Origin: Bacteroidales bacterium | GTDB taxonomy: Bacteria; Bacteroidota; Bacteroidia; Bacteroidales; UBA932 | Assembly: GCA_017962925.1 (NCBI GenBank) | Contig: JAGCUK010000052.1 | Span: forward strand, 1 to 33,637 | Direction of reading: 5' to 3' | Length of the DNA: 33,637 nucleotides | In this document: positions 27,990-33,637 of the stretch, in pieces | Numbering within the stretch: the stretch's first letter is position 1 | Layout: every line of letters begins with the position of its first letter | Made by a program: the position numbers and the translations under genes | The notes under the pieces: generated by a model | What the model was told of the DNA's origin: nothing | The model's input: only the letters and a program-made list of their open reading frames with translations | The model's database searches: none

Positions 27990-28661
27990 ATGTCCGATTT
28001 CGAGAAATTCGCCAAGTCTGAACTGGGCGTTGGGGCGATGACCCTTCACCGTTACGGCGCGGCCTTGGATTCCTACATCAATCCTACCATCATCGAAGAG
28101 CGCAAGCTGAACGTGGCATCGATGGATGTGTTCAGCCGCTTGATGATGGACCGCATCATCTTCCTGGGGGTTCCCATCGATGATGACGTGGCCAATATTG
28201 TGCAGGCACAGCTCCTCTTCCTGGCATCCTCCGGAGAGAACAATTCCGACATCACCCTTTATCTCAATACCCCCGGTGGAAGTGTGTCCGCAGGCCTTGG
28301 CATCTACGATACCATGCAGATAGTCGAGCCCGACATCGCCACCGTCTGCACCGGTATGGCCGCATCCATGGGTAGCGTGCTTCTCTGCGCCGGCACCAAG
28401 GGAAAGCGTTCTGCACTTCCTCACAGCCGAGTGCTGATCCACCAGCCTCTCGGAGGCGCCCGCGGGCAGGCATCGGATATTCTGATCGCTGCCAAAGAGA
28501 TTGAAAAGACCAGGGATGAACTCTGCCGTATCATAGCAGAACACACCGGGCAGAAGTTCGACAAGGTGTTCGCTGATGCGGACCGTGACTATTGGATGAA
28601 TGCCGAGGAGGCTCTTGCCTATGGAATGGTGGATAAGATCCTCCGTAAAAAGAAGAAGTAA
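27990..28661 (+). CDS. clpP: ATP-dependent Clp protease proteolytic subunit
   Basis: Tetradecameric serine protease that degrades substrates unfolded by ClpX. The 223-residue sequence shows the catalytic triad: Ser126 in [11 protein letters not shown], His151 in HSRVLIHQP and Asp200 in [11 protein letters not shown]. The [10 protein letters not shown] handle region is also present. The second half of the Ser motif (SMGS) differs slightly from the common SMAA but is seen in Bacteroidota. Its stop overlaps the clpX start by one base (TAATG), coupling the two. Confidence 0.95.
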   Translation: MSDFEKFAKSELGVGAMTLHRYGAALDSYINPTIIEERKLNVASMDVFSRLMMDRIIFLGVPIDDDVANIVQAQLLFLASSGENNSDITLYLNTPGGSVSAGLGIYDTMQIVEPDIATVCTGMAASMGSVLLCAGTKGKRSALPHSRVLIHQPLGGARGQASDILIAAKEIEKTRDELCRIIAEHTGQKFDKVFADADRDYWMNAEEALAYGMVDKILRKKKK

Positions 28662-29719
28662 TGGCAGGAAAAACTGAGGCGCGCGTACCCAAACCGAAGG
28701 AGATCAAGGCCTTCCTGGACCAGTATGTGATAGGGCAGGAGAGGGCTAAGAAGCTCCTTTCTGTGGCGGTGTACAATCACTATAAGCGCCTGATGCACAA
28801 TGTATTGGCGAATCCGGACGATGGGGTGGAGATCGAGAAGAGCAATATCCTTCTGGTCGGCCCCACTGGCACCGGCAAGACCTTGCTCGCCCGCACTATC
28901 GCCAAGATGCTTATGGTGCCCTTTGCGATAGTGGATGCCACCGTGCTGACCGAGGCTGGATATGTGGGTGAGGATGTGGAGAGTCTGCTGGTGCGCCTGC
29001 TGCAGGATGCCGATTATGATCAGGCGCAGGCCGAGATGGGAATCGTGTTTATCGATGAAATAGACAAGATCGCCCGTAAGAGCGACAACCCCTCCATCAC
29101 CCGCGATGTTTCCGGGGAAGGAGTGCAGCAGGGCCTGCTGAAGTTGCTGGAAGGCAGCGTGGTGAACGTTCCTCCAGCAGGCGGGCGCAAGCATCCGGAA
29201 CAGGAATTCATCCACTTCAATACTCAGAACGTGCTGTTCATCTGTGGCGGTGCTTTCGAAGGGATCGACCGAATTATTGCTCAGCGCTTGAATACCCGTG
29301 TGATTGGTTTCGGCTCAGACGAGAAGCAGAAGGTCGACAAAGACAATCTGCTTCAGTATGTGGAGGCCCAGGATATGCGCAAGTATGGCCTGATTCCCGA
29401 GATTATCGGTCGTTTGCCGGTGATCATGAGTCTGGATAATCTGGACCGCAAGGCGTTGAAGAGGATCCTTGTGGAGCCCAAGAACGCTATTTTGCGTCAG
29501 TACGAGAAGTTGTTCGAGATTGACGGTATAAAGCTGGAGATCGAGCCCAAGGTGCTGGATATCATAGTGGATACTTCTATCAAGAACAAACTCGGCGCCC
29601 GCGGCCTGCGTTCCATTTGCGAACGCATCATGAACGACGCCATGTACGAAGCGCCATCCTCACGTAAAAAGGTATTTAAACTTACTGCAGAATACGCAAA
29701 AGAAAAGCTCGGGGCCTAG
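28661..29719 (+). CDS. clpX: ClpX unfoldase lacking the N-terminal zinc-binding domain
   Basis: Hexameric AAA+ unfoldase feeding ClpP. At 352 residues it is about 60-70 short of typical ClpX, and the loss is the whole N-terminal C4 zinc finger; only [18 protein letters not shown] remains before the AAA+ module. The motor is complete: Walker A GPTGTGKT (67-74), pore loop GYVG (100-103), Walker B IVFIDEID (128-135), RKH loop (176-178), the ClpP-docking IGF (215-217) and sensor-2 GARGLRS. An upstream start is excluded because the frame has a TAA at 28646-28648, 15 bases before the ATG. Ends in the loop of the terminator at 29705-29735. Confidence 0.92.
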   Translation: MAGKTEARVPKPKEIKAFLDQYVIGQERAKKLLSVAVYNHYKRLMHNVLANPDDGVEIEKSNILLVGPTGTGKTLLARTIAKMLMVPFAIVDATVLTEAGYVGEDVESLLVRLLQDADYDQAQAEMGIVFIDEIDKIARKSDNPSITRDVSGEGVQQGLLKLLEGSVVNVPPAGGRKHPEQEFIHFNTQNVLFICGGAFEGIDRIIAQRLNTRVIGFGSDEKQKVDKDNLLQYVEAQDMRKYGLIPEIIGRLPVIMSLDNLDRKALKRILVEPKNAILRQYEKLFEIDGIKLEIEPKVLDIIVDTSIKNKLGARGLRSICERIMNDAMYEAPSSRKKVFKLTAEYAKEKLGA

Positions 29720-29735
29720 GCTCCGAGCTTTTATA
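29705..29735 (+). terminator. Intrinsic terminator of the tig-clpP-clpX run
   Basis: AAGCTCGG (29705-29712) pairs perfectly with CCGAGCTT (29723-29730), followed by TTATATTT. The clpX stop TAG (29717-29719) lies in the loop. The stem is palindromic enough to work on the minus strand too. Confidence 0.7.
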
Positions 29736-29750
29736 TTTGTAGAAATCAGA

Positions 29751-30296
29751 TTAATAGTAACAGATACCGGAGTGCTTAATGGGACCTGCGTACCTAATCT
29801 TTGCAATATCACCATCTGCAAACAGAACATCGATAGCCACTTCTATTTTTGAACTATTATCCAATATCTTCAGGGCGTGAATCTTTACGTTATTAATGAT
29901 TTTATCCGATTCAATATCGTCCTTGCCGGGTTTTGTATTTGAATAATATGCTCGTAATGAGGATACTGTGAGTGAAATAAAGTCTTTTGACAAATCAAGA
30001 TCACTATCCTTCTTGTCGTACGACTTGGCACCTATTACAATTCTTTCAGGGTTTACGGATGTATGATCTATTCCAATAGGAAACGAATCATAAAAATCCT
30101 TGAAAAAATAGGCAGTATAACCAATTAGGTTGTTTGAACCTAATGGTTTTGAATCATAAAACACAGAATTTAGTTCATAGATTAATTTATTATTTAATGT
30201 CAAGCCCATAATAGAATAGTCATACTCTGACTGTTCAGTAGAGCATGAAATAGAAAGACCTATTAAAAAGACTAGCAATACTTTATGCAGGCTCAT
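29751..30296 (-). CDS. Predicted lipoprotein, unknown function
   Basis: A 181-residue protein I do not recognise. Residues 1-18 form a lipoprotein signal with lipobox LSISC (Cys18), so it is likely anchored in the outer or inner membrane. The mature part is hydrophilic with many Asp, Lys, Ser and Tyr residues and ends in GICYY, with no known domain visible by eye. The coding sequence is plainly more AT-rich than every neighbour and uses AT-ending codons, which suggests recent acquisition or an orphan gene. It lies 12 bases after kbl on the same strand and may be read from the kbl promoter. An alternative is an old gene under relaxed selection. Confidence 0.6.
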   Translation of the reverse strand: MSLHKVLLVFLIGLSISCSTEQSEYDYSIMGLTLNNKLIYELNSVFYDSKPLGSNNLIGYTAYFFKDFYDSFPIGIDHTSVNPERIVIGAKSYDKKDSDLDLSKDFISLTVSSLRAYYSNTKPGKDDIESDKIINNVKIHALKILDNSSKIEVAIDVLFADGDIAKIRYAGPIKHSGICYY

Positions 30297-30308
30297 AGCT
30301 CATTAAAG

Positions 30309-31496
30309 TTATAAAACTCCTAGTTCTTTGCCGACCTTGATGAAGGCGGCAATGGCTTTGTCGAGGTGCTCCTTCTCGTGGGCAGCAGAAATCTGCACAC
30401 GGATACGGGCCTGGCCCTTAGGAACCACGGGATAGTAGAATCCGGTTACGAAGATGCCTTCTTCCGCCATGCGGGCAGCGAACTTCTGGCTCAGAGGTGC
30501 ATCGTATAGCATCACGGCCAGGATCGCGCTCTGGGTGGGCTTGCAGTCGAAGCCTGCTGCGAGCATCTTTTCGCGGAAGTACTTCACGTTCTCCTGCTGT
30601 TTGGTGTGCAGTTCGTCGGATTCCTCCAGCATCTTGAAGAGCTCGATTCCTGCGCCGCAGATCATGGGAGGGAGGGAGTTGGAGAAGAGATACGGGCGGC
30701 TGCGCTGACGCAGAATGTCGATAATCTCCTGACGGCCTGTGGTGAATCCGCCCACAGCACCGCCGAAGCTCTTACCGAGGGTGCCGGTGTGGATGTCGAT
30801 GCGGCCGTAGAGATTGAATTCCTCGGCTACGCCGTGTCCGGTCTTGCCAACAACGCCTGCGGAGTGGCTTTCATCCACCATTACGAGGGCATCATACTTC
30901 TCGGCAAGTTCGCAGATCTTGTCCATAGGGGCAACGTTGCCGTCCATGCTGAACACACCGTCGGTGACGATGATACGGAACCTCTGTGCCTGGGCTTCCT
31001 TGAGCTTCTCCTCCAGATCTGACATATCAGCATTCGCATAACGGTAGCGCACGGCCTTGCAGAGGCGGACACCGTCGATGATGGATGCATGGTTCAGAGC
31101 ATCGGAGATGATAGCATCTTCAGCGGTAAGAAGGGGCTCGAAAACGCCTCCGTTTGCATCAAAGCAGGCAGCGTAGAGGATGGTATCGTCGGTATGGAAA
31201 TACTTGGCTATGGCCTTTTCCAACTGCCTGTGAATATCCTGGGCTCCGCAGATGAAACGCACCGAAGACATACCGTACCCACGCTCATCCATGGCTTTCT
31301 TTGCCGCAGCGATCAGGCGCGGATTGTCCGAGAGGCCGAGATAGTTGTTGGCGCAGAAGTTAAGCGCCTTCTTGCCGCCCTCTAGAGTGATTTCGGCACC
31401 CTGCGGCGAGCAGATATTACGTTCTTTCTTGTAGAGACCTGCATCTTCGATGGCTTTCAGCTCATCCTGAAGATATTTCTGGAATTTTCCGTACAT
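30309..31496 (-). CDS. kbl: 2-amino-3-ketobutyrate coenzyme A ligase (glycine C-acetyltransferase)
   Basis: PLP enzyme that cleaves 2-amino-3-ketobutyrate with CoA to glycine and acetyl-CoA, the second step of threonine degradation. The 395-residue sequence has FCANNYLGLSDNP (48-60), the stacking His136 (DALNHASIIDGVRL), Asp208/His211 in VDESHSAG and the PLP Lys242 in GTLGKSFGGAVGG. It is divergent from the threonine dehydrogenase gene, which makes its substrate, and the two share a 73-base promoter region. The N-terminal MYGKF and the HSAG form separate it from the other oxoamine synthase in this window. Confidence 0.95.
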   Translation of the reverse strand: MYGKFQKYLQDELKAIEDAGLYKKERNICSPQGAEITLEGGKKALNFCANNYLGLSDNPRLIAAAKKAMDERGYGMSSVRFICGAQDIHRQLEKAIAKYFHTDDTILYAACFDANGGVFEPLLTAEDAIISDALNHASIIDGVRLCKAVRYRYANADMSDLEEKLKEAQAQRFRIIVTDGVFSMDGNVAPMDKICELAEKYDALVMVDESHSAGVVGKTGHGVAEEFNLYGRIDIHTGTLGKSFGGAVGGFTTGRQEIIDILRQRSRPYLFSNSLPPMICGAGIELFKMLEESDELHTKQQENVKYFREKMLAAGFDCKPTQSAILAVMLYDAPLSQKFAARMAEEGIFVTGFYYPVVPKGQARIRVQISAAHEKEHLDKAIAAFIKVGKELGVL

Positions 31497-31530
31497 AAAT
31501 ATTGATTATTGTTTCAGTTCAACTTTACAA

Positions 31531-31538
31531 CAAAAATA
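31531..31538 (-). promoter_or_regulatory. Probable -7 box of kbl
   Basis: On the minus strand TATTTTTG matches TAnnTTTG, 34 bases before the kbl start. No good -33 element is seen. Confidence 0.45.
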
Positions 31539-31539
31539 G

Positions 31540-31547
31540 TAAATTTG
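31540..31547 (+). promoter_or_regulatory. Probable -7 box of the threonine dehydrogenase gene
   Basis: TAAATTTG matches TAnnTTTG, 22 bases before the ATG at 31570. It is one base from the opposite kbl box, so the two polymerase footprints would overlap. Confidence 0.5.
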
Positions 31548-31569
31548 TAGCGTAATTAGTGACTCTGAA

Positions 31570-32526
31570 ATGAAAAATGTTTTGATAATCGGTTCGACCG
31601 GCCAGATCGGCTCAGAACTGACAATGAAACTAAGGCAGTTACACCCCGAGGGCAACATAGTAGCCGGATATATTCCCGGATTCGAGCCCAAAGGAGAGCT
31701 TCTGGAGAGCGGTCCGTCCGCAGTGGTGAACGTGGTTGACGGAGTTCAAATCGCCGAGGCTGTCGGGAGGTACAAGATCGACACGATATACAATCTTGCA
31801 GCATTGCTTTCCGCGACTGCGGAGAAGTTCCCGCTCAAGGCCTGGGATATCCAGATGAACGGCCTTATCAATATCCTCGAGGTCGCCCGCGAGCACGGAT
31901 GTGCCGTATTCACTCCGAGTTCCATCGGCTCTTTCGGCCCCACCACCCCTCACAAGGATACTCCTCAGGATACAATTCAGCGTCCTACCTCCATGTATGG
32001 CGTTACCAAGGTTGCCACGGAGCTTTTGAGCGATTATTATTTCCATAAGTATGGCGTAGATACCCGTTCGGTCCGTTTCCCCGGTTTGATTTCCTACAAG
32101 ACTCTTCCCGGTGGTGGCACTACCGACTATGCAGTTGAGATTTACTACGCTGCCGTTAAAGGCGAGGAATTCGTCTGCCCCATCGCAGCGGGAACGCTGA
32201 TGGATATGATGTATATGCCCGATGCCCTTAAGGCGGCCGTAGATATTATGGAAGCCGATCCTTTCAAGCTCATCCACCGCAATTCATTCAACATTGCTTC
32301 CATGAGCTTTGCTCCGGAAGATGTGTTCGCGGCCATCAAGAAGATTATCCCTGACGCGAAAATGCGGTACGAGGTGGATCCTGTCCGCCAGGCTATCGCA
32401 GATTCGTGGCCGGACAACATGGACGATTCCTGTGCCCGCGCCGAATGGGGCTGGATGCCTCATTACGATCTGGATTCCATGTCGCGGGACATGATAGATC
32501 ATCTAAGAATAAAGCTCGGCAAATAG
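31570..32526 (+). CDS. L-threonine 3-dehydrogenase, extended-SDR type
   Basis: NAD-dependent oxidation of threonine to 2-amino-3-ketobutyrate. The 318-residue protein is an extended SDR of the UDP-galactose epimerase fold, with cofactor loop GSTGQIG at the N-terminus, a PSSIGSFGP Ser region, and Tyr143/Lys147 in YGVTK. MMYMPDAL and the C-terminal DPVRQAIADSWP block fit bacterial SDR-type threonine dehydrogenases, which differ from the zinc-dependent Tdh of E. coli. It is divergent from kbl, the next enzyme of the pathway. It ends 40 bases before a strong terminator. The assignment rests on sequence pattern plus the kbl neighbour. Confidence 0.9.
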   Translation: MKNVLIIGSTGQIGSELTMKLRQLHPEGNIVAGYIPGFEPKGELLESGPSAVVNVVDGVQIAEAVGRYKIDTIYNLAALLSATAEKFPLKAWDIQMNGLINILEVAREHGCAVFTPSSIGSFGPTTPHKDTPQDTIQRPTSMYGVTKVATELLSDYYFHKYGVDTRSVRFPGLISYKTLPGGGTTDYAVEIYYAAVKGEEFVCPIAAGTLMDMMYMPDALKAAVDIMEADPFKLIHRNSFNIASMSFAPEDVFAAIKKIIPDAKMRYEVDPVRQAIADSWPDNMDDSCARAEWGWMPHYDLDSMSRDMIDHLRIKLGK

Positions 32527-32565
32527 TGCCGTGGCGGCTAAGTGCCTGATTAGCAGGTAGATATT

Positions 32566-32602
32566 AAAAGTCTCCCCCTGAATAACAAGGGGGAGACTTT
32601 TT
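32566..32602. terminator. Strong bidirectional intrinsic terminator
   Basis: A 14-bp perfect stem, AAAAGTCTCCCCCT (32566-32579) with AGGGGGAGACTTTT (32588-32601), around an 8-base loop. It has a T run on either strand and separates the threonine dehydrogenase gene from the convergent decarboxylase gene. Confidence 0.9.
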
Positions 32603-32641
32603 GCATATCGTTGTATGCCAGCTATTTAGCTGCCATCGACT

Positions 32642-33637
32642 TTAACCAAGGAATCCCAGCAGGATACCGGCGGCGACTGCTGAACCTATGACACCGGCGA
32701 CGTTGGGCGCCATCGCGTGCATCAGCAGGTGGTTGGACGGATCGCATTCGAGACCCACAGCTTCGGAAACGCGTGCGCTATCCGGAACTGCAGAAACGCC
32801 GGCATTGCCGATCAGCGGATTAATCTTGCGGTCTTCCCTGCAGAAAAGGTTCATAATCTTAACGAAACACACTCCGCAGAAGGTAGCTATAATGAAGGAC
32901 AGCAGACCAAGACCGAAAATCAGAATCGAACGCCCGTTCAGGAACACGTCTGCCTGAGTGGATGCACCTACGGTCAAACCGATCAGCGTAGTAACCACGT
33001 CGATGAGCGGACCGCGTGCAGTTTCTGCCAGGCGGCGGGTTACGCCGGACTCCTTCAGCAAGTTACCGAAGAACAGCATTCCCAGCAACGGCAGACCTGA
33101 AGGCACGATGAATGCGGTGCAGATGAAACCGATGATAGGGAAGATAATCTTCTCTCTGCGGCTGACCGTGCGGGGCTTTGCCATGTGGATGCAGCGCTCT
33201 TTCTTGCTGGTGAGCAGCAGCATGATAGGCTTTTGGATAACCGGCACCAGAGCCATGTAGGAGTATGCCGAAACGGCAATCGCACCCATCAGTTCCGGAG
33301 CCAGTTTGCCGCTCAGGAAGATGGCGGTGGGACCATCCGCTCCGCCGATAATGCCGATAGCACCGGCCTCGTTGGGGGTAAAACCCAGCGCCAGGGCCAT
33401 CAGATATGCTCCGAAGATTCCCATCTGCGCAGCGGCGCCGATCAGCACCAGTCGAGGCTGGGAGATGAGCGCGCTGAAATCCGTCATTGCGCCTATTCCA
33501 AGGAAGATAAGCGGCGGATACCAGCCGTTGCGTACGCCGTGGTAGAGGATGTTGAGGACGGAGCCCTCTTCATAAATGCCAATCCTGAGGCCTGCGCCGG
33601 TTGCGTGGTAAAAGAACAGGGGAATGTTTCCCACAAT
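32642..33637 (-). CDS. oadB: Na+-translocating decarboxylase beta subunit, C-terminal part
   Basis: Polytopic inner-membrane subunit that couples decarboxylation of a biotin-bound carboxyl group (oxaloacetate or methylmalonyl-CoA) to Na+ export. The frame is open through the window edge, so roughly the first 80-90 residues are missing. Characteristic blocks are GGADGPTAIFLS with the Na+-coupling Asp, GLTVGASTQADVFL, NAGVSAVPDSARVSEAVG and MHAMAPNVAGVIGSAVAAG. Which alpha subunit it serves cannot be told; both oxaloacetate and methylmalonyl-CoA forms use the same beta protein. The C-terminus ends 40 bases from the shared terminator. Confidence 0.9.
   Translation of the reverse strand: MVGNIPLFFYHATGAGLRIGIYEEGSVLNILYHGVRNGWYPPLIFLGIGAMTDFSALISQPRLVLIGAAAQMGIFGAYLMALALGFTPNEAGAIGIIGGADGPTAIFLSGKLAPELMGAIAVSAYSYMALVPVIQKPIMLLLTSKKERCIHMAKPRTVSRREKIIFPIIGFICTAFIVPSGLPLLGMLFFGNLLKESGVTRRLAETARGPLIDVVTTLIGLTVGASTQADVFLNGRSILIFGLGLLSFIIATFCGVCFVKIMNLFCREDRKINPLIGNAGVSAVPDSARVSEAVGLECDPSNHLLMHAMAPNVAGVIGSAVAAGILLGFLG

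Noticed and set aside
28600-28661. Hidden upstream start that would give clpX its zinc finger
   Set aside because: The frame is closed by TAA at 28646-28648 and no Cys-rich segment is encoded there.

Overview
The window looks like an ordinary chromosomal segment from a Bacteroidota genome, most likely order Bacteroidales and moderately GC-rich; the genus cannot be fixed from the sequence. The evidence is a type III glutamine synthetase, a GlnRS of the HLGH type, a Bacteroidota-type alpha-oxoamine synthase for sphingo- or sulfonolipids, a Na+-translocating decarboxylase beta subunit, and repeated promoters of the Bacteroidota form (TAnnTTTG at -7, TTG/TTTG about 19-23 bases upstream). I see no insertion sequences, prophage genes, CRISPR arrays or tRNAs.

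Layout. 1-591 (-): 5' part of glnS. 592-1216: the only long gene-free stretch; it holds the glnS and yicC promoters and a strong candidate for an unnamed small RNA on the minus strand (972-1075: promoter, structured body, terminator). 1217-4298 (+): yicC and glutamine synthetase III, one base apart. 4288-7724 (-): a family 3 glycosidase and its ROK regulator. 7799-14927 (+): a tight run of HAMP membrane protein, TrkH-like K+ transporter, RecD-like helicase, S9 dipeptidyl peptidase and phosphohexomutase. 14905-16211 (-): nth and ftsE. 16306-29719 (+): about 13.4 kb of overlapping or nearly touching genes: TPR lipoprotein-like/secreted protein, outer-membrane barrel, gyrB, alpha-oxoamine synthase, SDR reductase, 7TM-HD phosphodiesterase, trigger factor, clpP, clpX, closed by a terminator in whose loop the clpX stop codon lies. 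29751-31496 (-): an AT-rich orphan lipoprotein and kbl. 31570-32526 (+): threonine dehydrogenase. 32642-33637 (-): partial oadB.

How the genes work together. kbl and tdh, divergent from a 73-base gap, together convert threonine to glycine and acetyl-CoA. The oxoamine synthase and SDR are the expected first two steps of a long-chain base (sphinganine, or its sulfonate analogue capnine). Trigger factor, ClpP and ClpX form a protein-quality-control cassette. The GH3 enzyme and ROK repressor form a self-contained sugar-scavenging unit.

The most unusual signal is domain loss in otherwise recognisable housekeeping proteins: the trigger factor has no PPIase domain, the neighbouring ClpX has no N-terminal zinc-binding domain (an in-frame stop 15 bases upstream rules out a longer start), and the DPP IV-like peptidase lacks roughly the first 140 residues of its propeller while keeping the catalytic triad. 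Together with the unnamed small RNA, the HAMP-only receptor coupled to TrkH, and the possible sulfonolipid module, these are the points most worth checking.
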